A stretch of DNA of 64,000 nucleotides, taken from NCBI GenBank assembly GCA_007859745.1, contig SMLU01000001.1, forward strand, positions 3,162,001 through 3,226,000, in the 5' to 3' direction. Below are positions 17,327 through 25,583 of this stretch, piece after piece. Every line of letters begins with the position of its first letter. The first letter of the stretch is position 1. The translations under genes and the position numbers were made by a program. The notes beneath the pieces were generated by a model. It did not search any database. It saw only the letters and a list, made by a program, of their open reading frames with translations, and was not told where the DNA came from. The DNA is from Phycisphaerae bacterium RAS1 (GTDB lineage Bacteria; Planctomycetota; Phycisphaerae; UBA1845; Fen-1342).

Positions 17327-17404
17327 GGGCAGAACCCAGGCGGGCTAGGGTCAGAACCCAGGCGGGTTAGGGTCAGAACCCAGGCGGGTTAGGGACAGAA
17401 CCCG
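17317..17404 (+). repeat. 22-base tandem repeat, four copies
   Basis: Unit GGCGGGTTAGGGTCAGAACC plus CA, at 17317, 17339, 17361 and 17383, differing by one or two bases each. The first copy encodes the last three residues and the TAG stop of the acyltransferase. Twenty-two bases is about two helical turns. Confidence 0.95.
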
Positions 17405-17445
17405 CGGGCGCATTTCAATCTAGGTTGCGAACGGCGGTGCTTTTC

Positions 17446-17540
17446 GGAACCCGCCGCGCCAAGCGGCGGGTTGACGATCGTGGCCGATCGCGCCAAGCGT
17501 GCCGGAGACGTCTATCCGCCGCTGCCGCGGCGGGTTCGGA
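17446..17540. repeat. AACCCGCCGCGCCAAGCGGCGGGTT-family palindrome, copy 1
   Basis: The left part GGAACCCGCCGCGCCAAGCG is itself a hairpin with CGGCGGGTTGACG, and the right end GCCGCGGCGGGTTCGGAC pairs back to the left end. It lies upstream of ftsW. Related copies at 57298, 61255 and 63095. Confidence 0.85.
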
Positions 17541-17671
17541 CGGATTGCAACCTGAAACCTGACGCGCCCAGAACGCACGGCGAAGCGGCGAAGCGCTTGT
17601 CCGCGCCATGCCCGCGGGGTAAAAAACGCGCACGGCGGTCGCATCATGGATGACGCGGGCGCCGGTCGAAC

Positions 17672-18901
17672 ATGGCCACTATTCCCGGAACACACGCTCC
17701 TCAGCAGGACCTGCCCGTCGCGCGGAATGAGCGCACGCTGCGAAGCGAGCGCGTCACGCTGGACGAGCACGGCCCGCTCAGTCTCTACGACGGCCTGATC
17801 GTCTTCATCACCGGCGTGCTGATGGTCATCGGCGTGGTGATGGTCTACTCGGCGTCGGTGACGCTTCAGGGGGCGGCGTTTGATCCGCGCGAGTGGTGGA
17901 AATCGCCGCTGCGGCAGTGCGTCTTCACGCTGGCCGGGTTCCTGACGCTGGTTTTCGTGGCGCACGTGGACTACCGCGCGCTGTCGGCCGATTCGCGTTG
18001 GGGACGCGCATGCGCGGCGGGGTTGTGGCTGGCGGCGCTGGGCCTGCTGGTGGCGGTGCTGATTCCGGGCGTCGGCTCGGAGCAGCTCGGCGCCCGCCGC
18101 TGGCTGGTGCTGCTGCGAAGTCCGTTCACGCTCGGGTTTCAGCCGGGCGAGTTCGCCAAGGTGGCGCTGGTGGTTTGCCTGGCGGCGCTCTTGAGTGCGT
18201 CGGGGTTTGACGTGCGGCGCTTCTGGCGCGGGTTCGTGCCGGCGTGCAGCGTCGGCGGCGTGCTGATTGCGCTGACGGGCATCGAGGATTTCGGCACGGC
18301 GGCGCTGATGGGCGTGCTCATGGTGGCGATGCTGGTGCTCGGCGGGGCGCGCTGGCTGCACCTGGGCGCCGTGACGATGGCGGGGTTGGCTGCCGGGGCG
18401 GCGCTGCTGGCGGCGGAGCCTTACCGAGTGCAGCGGCTCAAAACCTTTCTGTCTGAAACACCTGACCCCGCCGGCGATGGATACCAGGTGATGCAGGGGC
18501 TGATCGCGATCGCGTCGGGCGGCTGGTGGGGGCGCGGGCTGGGGGCCGGGATTCAGAAATACGGCTACCTGCCGCAGGATAACAACGATTTCATTCTCGC
18601 CGTGATCTGCGAGGAGTTCGGCGTCGCGGGGGGCATCACGGTGATCGCGCTATTCCTGTGTTTTCTGCTGCGCGGCTGGTGGATTTCGGCCAGGGCCCCG
18701 GACCGGCTGGGGCAGCTTCTGGCGACCGGGCTGACGCTGATGATCACGCTTCAGGCGGCGTTCAACGTGGGGGTCATCACCAACAGCATTCCAACCAAGG
18801 GCATCTCGCTGCCGTTCGTTTCGGCCGGCGGGTCGGGCGTGCTTTTCTTGGGGCTGGCGGTGGGTTTGCTGGCGGGTGTGGGGCGGCGGCGGACAACGTG
18901 A
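17672..18901 (+). CDS. ftsW: SEDS-family peptidoglycan polymerase FtsW
   Basis: A 409-residue inner-membrane glycosyltransferase with about ten helices. Diagnostic motifs: GAARRWL-like SEQLGARRWLVLL, FQPGEFAKVALV, DPAGDGYQVMQGLIAIASGG, GAGIQKYGYLPQDNNDFILA followed by VICEEFGVAGG, and TNSIPTKGISLPFVSAGGSG near the C-terminus. The sequence is closer to FtsW/SpoVE than RodA by the KYGYLPQ motif. Residues 1-35 form a hydrophilic N-terminal extension. The stop codon overlaps the next start by one base (TGATG), so it is coupled to a carbonic anhydrase-like gene rather than to murG. It indicates that a peptidoglycan synthesis pathway is present. Confidence 0.93.
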   Translation: MATIPGTHAPQQDLPVARNERTLRSERVTLDEHGPLSLYDGLIVFITGVLMVIGVVMVYSASVTLQGAAFDPREWWKSPLRQCVFTLAGFLTLVFVAHVDYRALSADSRWGRACAAGLWLAALGLLVAVLIPGVGSEQLGARRWLVLLRSPFTLGFQPGEFAKVALVVCLAALLSASGFDVRRFWRGFVPACSVGGVLIALTGIEDFGTAALMGVLMVAMLVLGGARWLHLGAVTMAGLAAGAALLAAEPYRVQRLKTFLSETPDPAGDGYQVMQGLIAIASGGWWGRGLGAGIQKYGYLPQDNNDFILAVICEEFGVAGGITVIALFLCFLLRGWWISARAPDRLGQLLATGLTLMITLQAAFNVGVITNSIPTKGISLPFVSAGGSGVLFLGLAVGLLAGVGRRRTT

Positions 18902-19425
18902 TGGATGGACCGGTTTATCCGAAGCTGGGGCGCGGCGTGTACATCGCGCCGACGGCGTACGTCGCGGGGCATGTGACGCTCGGCGACGAGTGCACGGTCA
19001 TGCATCAGGTCGTGATTCGCGGCGATGTGTCGCGGATCGTCATCGGGGCGCGGGTTAACGTGCAGGATGGGACGATTGTGCACACGAAGACCGGGGTGGA
19101 CATGGCGATTGCCGACGATGTCGGCATCGGCCACCGGGCCGTGGTGCACTGCCTGCGGGTCGGGCCGCACTCGCTGATCGGCATCGGCTCGATCGTTCTG
19201 GATGATGCGGTCATCGGGCGCGATTGCATCGTGGCGGCGGGGGCGGTGGTGCCGCCGGGGATGCAGGTTCCGGACGGCAGGGTCGTCGCGGGCGTTCCGG
19301 CGCGCGTGGTGCGCGACGTGCGCGAGACGGATCGCGAGTACATCACGTTTGTGATCGAGAACTATCGCCGGCTGAATCGCGAGCATGTGGCGGGGAAGTT
19401 CCCGAACGCGGCGCCGGGCGGCTAG
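18901..19425 (+). CDS. gamma-class carbonic anhydrase-like hexapeptide protein
   Basis: A 174-residue left-handed beta-helix protein. Hexapeptide turns run from residue 10 to 135 (VYIAPTAYVAGHVTLGDEC, then later coils). The three Zn-ligand histidines of the family are present: the His in DGTIVHTKTG and the two in VGIGHRAVVHCLRVG. The family also includes YrdA/PaaY-like proteins, so CO2 hydration is likely but not certain. It starts at the ATG overlapping the ftsW stop, which implies co-translation. A C-terminal helix (TDREYITFVIENYRRLNREHV cut by loops) closes the trimer in relatives. Confidence 0.88.
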   Translation: MDGPVYPKLGRGVYIAPTAYVAGHVTLGDECTVMHQVVIRGDVSRIVIGARVNVQDGTIVHTKTGVDMAIADDVGIGHRAVVHCLRVGPHSLIGIGSIVLDDAVIGRDCIVAAGAVVPPGMQVPDGRVVAGVPARVVRDVRETDREYITFVIENYRRLNREHVAGKFPNAAPGG

Positions 19426-19492
19426 CTGCTTGACCGGGACGGTCGGCCCCCCATTGCCGAATTCGGGCCGCGGACCGCATAATCGGCCGACC

Positions 19493-20077
19493 ATGAACTC
19501 AGCCAAACGCGGCAAGCTGCTTGTGATCAGCGGTCCCTCCGGCGCCGGCAAGACCTCGATCTGCGATCGCCTGCTTCAGATCGTGCCCGACGCACGCTGG
19601 TCGGTCTCGGCCACGACGCGGCCGCGGCGTGGGAGCGAAGTCGACGGGCAGCACTACCATTTCGTTTCGCCCGACGAGTTCCAAGGCATGCTTGATCGCG
19701 GCGAATTCCTGGAGCACGCCGAGTACCTGGGCAAGCGCTATGGCACTCCGTGCAAGCCGGTGGAGGAGGCGATCGCCCGCGGGCAGACGATCATTCTGGA
19801 AATCGACGTGCAGGGGGCGGCGCAGGTGGCGCAGCGGAGGCCCGATTCAATCCGCGTTTTCGTGCTGCCGCCGACGATGGACTCGCTCAAAGCCCGGCTG
19901 GAGGGCCGGCGGACGGAATCGGAGGCGCTTCAGAAAAAGCGCTTGGCCGAGGCCGACGGCGAAATCGCTTTCGCGCGGGGCAGCCGGTGCTTCCAATATT
20001 TCATTACCAACGATATACTGGAAGATTCGGTTGGACAGGTACTTGAGATCCTTGACCGGCAGGAGACGGGCGGATGA
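19493..20077 (+). CDS. gmk: guanylate kinase
   Basis: A 194-residue cytoplasmic enzyme converting GMP and ATP to GDP and ADP. The P-loop is GPSGAGKTS (residues 14-22). The GMP-binding segment reads SVSATTRPRRGSEVDGQHYHFV, then EFLEHAEYLGKRYGTP and IILEIDVQGAAQV. The C-terminal lid region FQYFITNDILEDSVGQ is present, so length and motifs are normal. The ATG at 19493 fits the usual N-terminus; longer forms extend into the preceding spacer. It overlaps rpoZ by four bases (ATGA), a common gmk-rpoZ-coaC order. Confidence 0.96.
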   Translation: MNSAKRGKLLVISGPSGAGKTSICDRLLQIVPDARWSVSATTRPRRGSEVDGQHYHFVSPDEFQGMLDRGEFLEHAEYLGKRYGTPCKPVEEAIARGQTIILEIDVQGAAQVAQRRPDSIRVFVLPPTMDSLKARLEGRRTESEALQKKRLAEADGEIAFARGSRCFQYFITNDILEDSVGQVLEILDRQETGG

Positions 20078-20295
20078 TTCAGGCCCTTAAGAGTGACGTG
20101 ATCATCAACAAGGTCGGCGGCCGCTTCAAGCTGGCGTCGCTGATTCAGAAGCGCTGGCTGGAGATCATGCAGGGCGCCCGCCCGCTGGTCGACACCGCCG
20201 GCCGCACGCCCATCGAGGTGGTGATCGAAGAGATTCTGCAGGAAAAAGTGGGGATCGACTACAAAGCCTCCGGGCTGGCTCCGGTCGGAGAGTAG
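20074..20295 (+). CDS. rpoZ: RNA polymerase omega subunit
   Basis: A 73-residue protein recognised by position directly after gmk and by its pattern: DVIINKVGGRFKLASLIQKR (the conserved helix), then RWLEIMQGARPLVD and TPIEVVIEEILQEKVG. Omega binds the beta-prime subunit and helps RNA polymerase assembly. The start overlaps the gmk stop in ATGA. Confidence 0.88.
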   Translation: MIQALKSDVIINKVGGRFKLASLIQKRWLEIMQGARPLVDTAGRTPIEVVIEEILQEKVGIDYKASGLAPVGE

Positions 20296-20297
20296 CC

Positions 20298-20879
20298 TTG
20301 TCCCTGCGGCCCGACGCAGCCGCCGCGACGCCGCTGAAAGGCCGCGAACTGCTGGTGTGCGTGTGCGGGGGGATTGCCGCGTACAAGACGGCGGAATTCG
20401 TGTCGCAGGCGGTGCAGGCCGGCTGTGGCGTCACGGTCGCCATGACGCGGAACGCGCGGCGATTCGTGGGGGAGCTGACGTTTCAGGCGCTGAGCGGGCG
20501 GCCGGTGCTTACCAGCCAATGGGAAAGTTCTGACGCCGGGGAGATTCGACATTTGAAGGCGTCGGAGCGGGCTGAGCGAATCCTGGTCGCGCCGGCGACG
20601 GCGAATATCCTAGGAAAGCTCGCCGCAGGCATCGCCGACGATCTGGTCAGTTCGATCCTGCTCGGCGCGGCGTGTCCGGTGCTGCTGGCGCCGGCGATGA
20701 ACACGCGGATGTGGCAGCATCCGGCGGTGCAGCGGAACATCGCGTTTCTTCGCGAGGCGGGGTTCACGCTGATCGGGCCGGAAGCGGGCTGGCTGGCGTG
20801 CCGCGAGGTGGGGCCGGGACGCATGAGCGAGCCGCGCGCGCTGCTCGATGCGGTCGCGGGGAGTTTTCCATCCGCGTGA
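20298..20879 (+). CDS. coaC: phosphopantothenoylcysteine decarboxylase (CoaC-type flavoprotein)
   Basis: A 193-residue flavoprotein in the gmk-rpoZ-coa cluster, starting at TTG 20298, two bases after rpoZ. Motifs of the HFCD family are complete: VCVCGGIAAYK at the N-terminus, the catalytic His in IRHLKASE, PATANILGKLAAGIADDL, LAPAMNTRMWQHPAVQ (PxMNxxMW) and the CREVGPGRMSEP loop with the essential Cys. It makes 4-phosphopantetheine in CoA synthesis. Most bacteria fuse this to a CoaB synthetase domain; here the protein stops after the decarboxylase half, and CoaB must be encoded elsewhere. Confidence 0.92.
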   Translation: MSLRPDAAAATPLKGRELLVCVCGGIAAYKTAEFVSQAVQAGCGVTVAMTRNARRFVGELTFQALSGRPVLTSQWESSDAGEIRHLKASERAERILVAPATANILGKLAAGIADDLVSSILLGAACPVLLAPAMNTRMWQHPAVQRNIAFLREAGFTLIGPEAGWLACREVGPGRMSEPRALLDAVAGSFPSA

Positions 20880-20880
20880 C

Positions 20881-20932
20881 GGGGAGCATCGGCGTCCCGC
20901 CGGTGCGCACCGGCGAGACGCTGATGCTCCCC
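20881..20932. repeat. GGGGAGCATCGGCGTCCCGCC-family palindrome, copy 3
   Basis: GGGGAGCATCGGCGTCCCGC pairs with GCGAGACGCTGATGCTCCCC around GTGCGCAC, directly after the coaC stop. It fits a terminator or 3'-end stabiliser for the ftsW-to-coaC run. Confidence 0.92.
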
Positions 20933-21067
20933 GAAACGGAGTTGTGACGCGGCGCTACAAATCAAGCGGATTTTTGGAATCGGCCGGGCGATGGGGCGGC
21001 CGGCTCGATTCTGACAGGCGGGCGGCTATAAATCGTCTTGCAGAATACGAAGCACCGGAGGTTGCGT

Positions 21068-21928
21068 ATGCGTTTCGTCAACAACATGAAGACCGCCATG
21101 CTGCTCGGATCGCTCATGGCGATCTGCATGCTGATCGGCCATTGGGTCGGCGGGCCGCGCGGCGTCATGATCGGGTTTCTTTTCGGCGGATTGGGCAATC
21201 TGATCGCCTATTTCTTTTCCGATCGCATCGCCCTGGCGTCGATGAGGGCTCAGGAAGCGAGTCGCGACGAGCTGCCATGGCTGCACGACATGGTCGAACG
21301 GCTGGCGGCCCGGGCCGGGCTGCCCAAGCCGCGGGTGTACGTCTGTCCGCAGCCGGCGCCGAACGCGTTTGCCACGGGTCGCAGCCCGGCCCATTCAGCG
21401 GTCGCGATCACGGTCGGCATGCTTCGCGGCTTCCCGCAGCATGAGATCGAGGGCGTCATGGCCCACGAGATGGCGCACATCAAGCATCGCGACGTGCTGA
21501 TCTCGACCATCGCCGCCGTCATGGCGGGCATGATCAGCCAGGTGGCGTACATGATGATGTGGTTCGGCGGCGGCGGCGGCGATGACCGCCGCGACAATCC
21601 GCTCGGGGCCGTCGGCATGATCCTGATGCTCGTGCTGGCGCCGATCGCGGCCATGCTGATTCAGGCGGCGATTTCGCGGCAGAGAGAATTTGCGGCGGAT
21701 TCCTACGGCGGCGAGTTGTGCGGCGATCCGCGCAAGCTGGCGACCGCGCTGGCCCGGCTGCAAAACGGCAACGAGCGAGTCCCGACGGACACGAATCCGG
21801 CTTTCCACAGCATGTACATCATGGAGCCGCTGCACAGCGGCGTATTCGGGATGTTCAGCACGCACCCGCCGACCGAGCAGCGAATCGCGGCGCTGGAGCG
21901 ACTGGCGCGCGAGATGGCGCGCGCGTAA
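21068..21928 (+). CDS. htpX: HtpX-like M48 membrane zinc metalloprotease
   Basis: A 286-residue inner-membrane protease that degrades misfolded membrane proteins. The ATG at 21068 has GGAGG 6 bases upstream. Two N-terminal helices are followed by MRAQEASRDELPWLHDMVER, PNAFATGRSPAHSAVAITVG, the zinc motif HEMAHIKHRD (HExxH, residues about 133-142) and, after two more helices, the third ligand region REFAADSYGGELCGDP. The end FSTHPPTEQRIAALERL matches HtpX. A Gly/Asp-rich loop (FGGGGGDDRRDNPLG) separates the last helices. Confidence 0.94.
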   Translation: MRFVNNMKTAMLLGSLMAICMLIGHWVGGPRGVMIGFLFGGLGNLIAYFFSDRIALASMRAQEASRDELPWLHDMVERLAARAGLPKPRVYVCPQPAPNAFATGRSPAHSAVAITVGMLRGFPQHEIEGVMAHEMAHIKHRDVLISTIAAVMAGMISQVAYMMMWFGGGGGDDRRDNPLGAVGMILMLVLAPIAAMLIQAAISRQREFAADSYGGELCGDPRKLATALARLQNGNERVPTDTNPAFHSMYIMEPLHSGVFGMFSTHPPTEQRIAALERLAREMARA

Positions 21929-21996
21929 CGCGGGAGTGTGCGCAGGCGGGAGCGCGCGGCGCCACAGTCCGGTCCGCCGGGGAGCCTGTTAAACTC

Positions 21997-22061
21997 CGGG
22001 TGGGACGGGCGTCTCGCCCGTCCCCGCGGTCTCAAAACGGGCAAGATGCCCGTTCCACCCG
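21997..22061. repeat. GGGACGGGCGTCTCGCCCGTCCC-family palindrome, copy 2
   Basis: GGTGGGACGGGCGTCTCGCC and the complementary AACGGGCAAGATGCCCGTTC plus CACC arm. The sequence from about 21983 (GAGCCTGTTAAACTCCGGGT) is also shared with copy 3 at 33037-33115, so the repeat unit is about 80 bases. Confidence 0.93.
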
Positions 22062-22113
22062 AAGACGCTCACCGGCTCGGAGTTCCGCTCTCCCCTCACG
22101 GTATCATTCGCGC

Positions 22114-22659
22114 ATGGACGACCCTCGGCCGATCGAGGAGCAACTCCCGCCGGACGTCGGCGCTTCGCCGGCGCATATGCCGCGGCGCGGCGAAGGGTCG
22201 CTGCGCTGGTGGCGGCCGGGATGGCATGACGTGCACGCGTACGTTGGCTGGCGCTGGGTTTTGCTGGCGCCGCTGCTGCTCTGTCTGCTGATGTTCATCG
22301 CAGCGCTTTTTCAGCGCGGGCTGCGCGGCCTGCTGCTGCTTCTGGGGCTGAAGCTGTTCCTGTTTGCCGGCGGCGTCGCCGTGGCGCTGGCCGGGTACGT
22401 CGCGCGGCGGGCCGTGAGAGCACGGCGTGAGCCGTTCTGCATCCACTGTGGCTACAACCTGAGCGGATTGCCGGATGACTATCGCTGCCCCGAGTGCGGC
22501 GAGCCTTACACGTGGCGCGTGATCGCCGAGTATCGGCGTGATCCGCAGTGGTTCGTCGAGCGCTACAGCGCGTCGCACCATCTGCCGTCGCCGACGGCTC
22601 CGGCGCTGGATGCGGGCGCCTCCGGTTCGCGCCCGCGTCGCCGTCGCGACGGCACGTAG
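22114..22659 (+). CDS. membrane protein with planctomycete-type zinc ribbon
   Basis: A 181-residue protein. After a polar N-terminus come two strongly hydrophobic helices (about residues 45-65 and 72-92), then a rubredoxin-like zinc ribbon: FCIHCGYNLSGLPDDYRCPE followed by CGEPYTW, i.e. two CxxC pairs 17 residues apart. This 'CGYNLxGL' ribbon is seen repeatedly in planctomycete membrane proteins; its function is not known to me. The tail is basic (SRPRRRRDGT). The ATG at 22114 precedes MDDPRPIEEQ; the frame is open further up, but through a dispersed repeat. Confidence 0.85.
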   Translation: MDDPRPIEEQLPPDVGASPAHMPRRGEGSLRWWRPGWHDVHAYVGWRWVLLAPLLLCLLMFIAALFQRGLRGLLLLLGLKLFLFAGGVAVALAGYVARRAVRARREPFCIHCGYNLSGLPDDYRCPECGEPYTWRVIAEYRRDPQWFVERYSASHHLPSPTAPALDAGASGSRPRRRRDGT

Positions 22660-22683
22660 GGCCCGCGGATAGACCGTGAATTT

Positions 22684-22772
22684 CGGTGGGGCAGGCGTCT
22701 CGCCCGTCCCGTCCAATCGCCGCCCTGTATTTGTCCCCGACCCTACGCCGGCGGGCCAGAGGCCCGCACTCC
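22684..22772. repeat. partial palindromes of two families
   Basis: 22684-22713 holds a half copy (GGCAGGCGTCTCGCCCGTCC) of the 3495 family. 22749-22772 holds CGGCGGGCCAGAGGCCCGCA, related to the element at 30219-30313. They fill the gap between two convergent genes. Confidence 0.7.
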
Positions 22773-22788
22773 CCGCGCGCGGCCCCCG

Positions 22789-23136
22789 TCAGAATGTCGC
22801 CCCGAGGTTTTCGAGCCGGGGTCCGATCTTTGCGGTGTCCCCTCCCTCTTCCTCGAGGACGGTGCGCTGAATTGCCCCAAATATCAGGTACTCAAATCCC
22901 ACCGCCGTCCTGTTGACAACCTCGATTTCAGGGACGCGCACTTCCCACTTTTTCTTATCGCGGCGGCCGATGCAGATCAGCGGACCGGCGCGGGCGCCGG
23001 TCGGCAGCGGGGCCGTCGTGGTGAGCGAGCCGTGCGGGGCGTCGCCGTCGGGGTCGTAAAACGTCAGCACGATCGGCTCGGCGATCTTCTCGCCGGCGAG
23101 CGTGATTTCATCCGGAATGTACGCCTCGGTCGCCAT
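22789..23136 (-). CDS. small hypothetical protein
   Basis: A 115-residue protein with no recognised family. There is no signal peptide or membrane helix. It begins MATEAYIPDEITLAGEKIAE and continues with beta-rich charged sequence (VLTFYDPDGDAPHGSLTT, RDKKKWEVRVPEIEVVNRT). Composition and codon use look like real coding sequence. It is downstream of, and in the same direction as, the PKD lipoprotein gene, with a hairpin between them. Confidence 0.6.
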   Translation of the reverse strand: MATEAYIPDEITLAGEKIAEPIVLTFYDPDGDAPHGSLTTTAPLPTGARAGPLICIGRRDKKKWEVRVPEIEVVNRTAVGFEYLIFGAIQRTVLEEEGGDTAKIGPRLENLGATF

Positions 23137-23162
23137 CGGCCGCCTACGGCTCGTGGACTGTT

Positions 23163-23233
23163 GCGTCGGCCCTCTGTGGCCGACGGCGATTCTCGACGGT
23201 TTTTGCGCGTCGTCGGCTACAGAGGGCCGACGC
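23163..23233. repeat. GCGTCGGCCCTCTGT inverted repeat
   Basis: Left arm GCGTCGGCCCTCTGTGGCCG (plus ACG, 23164-23186) and right arm CGTCGGCTACAGAGGGCCGA (plus CGC, 23211-23233) pair over about 22 bases with one mismatch. The right arm abuts the stop codon of the PKD lipoprotein gene, and the element's flank encodes its last residues. Confidence 0.9.
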
Positions 23234-25419
23234 TACGGCCGTGGACCGACGGTTTCGAGCAGGACTGCGGACGCATCCTGCATGCCGAAGACATCCAGCG
23301 TGCGCGTGGCGCAGTTGAGGATCTGCCCGGTCTGCGCATCCGTGAAAATCACGGCGGCGGAGGTGACCACGCCCGGCGGGGCCGGCGCGTCGCAGATGAA
23401 CCGCAGCGGCGAGCGCTCAAACGCGACCGCGGTGGCGGGCGAGAGGTCAGTGCAGGGGTCCATCAGGTCGGTTCCGGTCGCGCTGACCGTGGCGCGCAGC
23501 CCCATGAGGTAGGCCGCGGCGCGGGCGGCGAGCCGGCCGACGATGACGCCGTCGGTGGCCGCATCCGAGGCCGGGTATCCGGAGCGTGAGCCGGAGATGC
23601 CGTCGGTGAGCACGAGCGCCGTGCCGGTCAGGGTCGTGTTGCGCGGATCGTAGTAGTCAGTGAGAACGTAGTCGCGCGGGAAAATCACGGCGCCCTCGAC
23701 CGTGTACCACTTGATCAGATCGCAGTCGGGTCCTTCCTGGGGGAAGCGGCCGAAGTAAACGCGGATGAAGGGCGGCTGTGGCTCGGGATCGCCCGGCAGA
23801 AACGCGCTGACCTCCACGTCATAGTCGGCGAAGACGGCCTGCGCCGCCGTCACGATCTGGCCGATCATGGCGCCGATGCCGAATTCGGCGTGCACCATGT
23901 ACACATCGTCGTTGGACCCGAATTCCGGAACGCGGACGACCGACGAACCGCCCAGCGCCAGCGAATCGCGGCCGGCGAAATCCAGAATGACCTTCTGCCC
24001 GCGCAGGTTCACGTTCTGATTGGGCGTGACGGTGAAGCGGAAGCTCTCCGGCTGGTCGGTGCGGAAGACCGAGATGTCGCTGGCGTCGACGGCGACGTAA
24101 TAGTGGTCGCTGTTGTGGCCGATGGTGAATGCCGCGTTTCGCGGGAAGAGCGTGGTCGTGTTCTCGAACCAGGCGAACACGTTCTGATCCGCGTCCATCA
24201 CCTGCACGCTGTAACGGTCGAGCGCGAAAGTCTCCTGATAGCCGGGCAGCGAAACGACGCCCAGGCTGAGCTGATCGCCGGCGTTCAGTGGTCCAAGATC
24301 GAATATCTGCCGCGCGTTGCGCCGCGCCGCGGTGATGACCGTGGCGGTGTTTTCGACGAGCGGGGCCACCGGCGTATCGGTCGACACGGTATCCGTGAAA
24401 CTCGGCACGACGTTGACGGTGAGCAACTGCGCCGCGCCGTCGACAAGCGATTGGTTGAAGACACGCGTCGGCTCGGTTCGGTCGGTCCGCAGCTCGACCC
24501 AGAGCTGATAGGCGCCCGGCGGCACGGCGGCCACGGAGAGCGCCGTCGGCGTGGTCAGGTTGAGGTCTTCGCCCTGCGGCGGGAACGTGTCGAGCTGGTA
24601 TTCCTGGCCGGTGACGGGGTCGCGCAGACCGCAGCGAATAAAGCGCGGCACGCCGGCGGCCACGTCGTACTTCACGTGCGCCCAGAGCGGCGACTGCTGC
24701 GAAACGACGACGTTGCGCAGCGCCGCGGGCGGCGAGCGAAATTCGATCGTCGGCGGCGCGATGCCGATCTCGACGATGCGGTCGGTCGACGCGGTCACTC
24801 CGGCGTTGTCGGTGACGGTGAGCCGGACGCGATACGTGCCGGCGACGGCGAACCGGTGATCCACCATGGGGTCGGTGGCGCGCGTGCCGTCGGCGAAATC
24901 CCAGGAGAAGAGCACGATTGTGCCGTCCGGGTCGCGCGATTCCGAGCCGTCGAACTTGATGGTGGCCGGGGCGGTGGGCGCGAAGCTGCGGTCGACCTTG
25001 ACCACGGCGATCGGGGCCTTGGTGACAGTGACGCTGAGCGCGTCGGTCGCCGTCGCGCCGTCGTCATCCGTGAGCGTGAGCGTCACGGTGAATGTCCCGG
25101 TTGACGCGAATGTGTGAACGGGCGAGAGCTCCTGGCTCGTTCCGCCGTCGCCGAAAACCCACTCGCGCTTGGTGATCAGACCGTCGTCGGTGCTGCCGGC
25201 GGAGGAAAACTGGACCGTCAGCGGGGCGATGCCGCGCACCAGGTCGCTCTGGAGGACGACGTTCGGCTCGCGATTGAAGGCCGAGGCCAAGGAGTTGGTC
25301 GTGCCGCCGTCGCCGCTGCCGCCCGTAGTAGACGTTACCGGGCAGCCCGACAAATCGAGCTGCAGCAGCACCAGCGGACAGCATAGAGCGATAACACGAG
25401 AACATCGCCATCGGGGCAT
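23233..25419 (-). CDS. secreted lipoprotein with two PKD domains
   Basis: A 728-residue exported protein. The signal peptide ends LQLDLSGC, a lipobox giving a lipidated Cys near residue 26. Two PKD domains follow (about 45-130 and 135-220): REWVFGDGGTSQELSPVHTF with FTVTLTLTDDDGATATD, and LFSWDFADGTRATDPMVDHRF with YRVRLTVTDNAGVTAS. The large C-terminal part (220-728) has no recognised family. It includes a beta-rich segment resembling pre-peptidase C-type domains (DQLSLGVVSLPGYQETFALD) and a region of date or position-like loops (FGRFPQEGPDCDLIKWYTVE). It is likely cell-surface and may be a protease or adhesin; no catalytic motif was seen. The last codons derive from the flanking repeat. Confidence 0.85.
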   Translation of the reverse strand: MPRWRCSRVIALCCPLVLLQLDLSGCPVTSTTGGSGDGGTTNSLASAFNREPNVVLQSDLVRGIAPLTVQFSSAGSTDDGLITKREWVFGDGGTSQELSPVHTFASTGTFTVTLTLTDDDGATATDALSVTVTKAPIAVVKVDRSFAPTAPATIKFDGSESRDPDGTIVLFSWDFADGTRATDPMVDHRFAVAGTYRVRLTVTDNAGVTASTDRIVEIGIAPPTIEFRSPPAALRNVVVSQQSPLWAHVKYDVAAGVPRFIRCGLRDPVTGQEYQLDTFPPQGEDLNLTTPTALSVAAVPPGAYQLWVELRTDRTEPTRVFNQSLVDGAAQLLTVNVVPSFTDTVSTDTPVAPLVENTATVITAARRNARQIFDLGPLNAGDQLSLGVVSLPGYQETFALDRYSVQVMDADQNVFAWFENTTTLFPRNAAFTIGHNSDHYYVAVDASDISVFRTDQPESFRFTVTPNQNVNLRGQKVILDFAGRDSLALGGSSVVRVPEFGSNDDVYMVHAEFGIGAMIGQIVTAAQAVFADYDVEVSAFLPGDPEPQPPFIRVYFGRFPQEGPDCDLIKWYTVEGAVIFPRDYVLTDYYDPRNTTLTGTALVLTDGISGSRSGYPASDAATDGVIVGRLAARAAAYLMGLRATVSATGTDLMDPCTDLSPATAVAFERSPLRFICDAPAPPGVVTSAAVIFTDAQTGQILNCATRTLDVFGMQDASAVLLETVGPRP

Positions 25420-25583
25420 GGAACGCTCCTGGCCGTAGGGTGAGACCTCATTCGCCGTGGCCGGCTGAAATTAGTATGGGGCTATCCAAATGGCGTATCA
25501 AGTGCCCGGCGGCTGTGATATACTGCGACCCGGGTCATTACGCCGGATGGGTCAGCCGGCGGCTATTATCGTGAGAGTCACAG

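Noticed and set aside
17317-17404. CRISPR array
   Set aside because: The four repeats are contiguous without spacers and there are no cas genes; the same holds for the 7-mer arrays.
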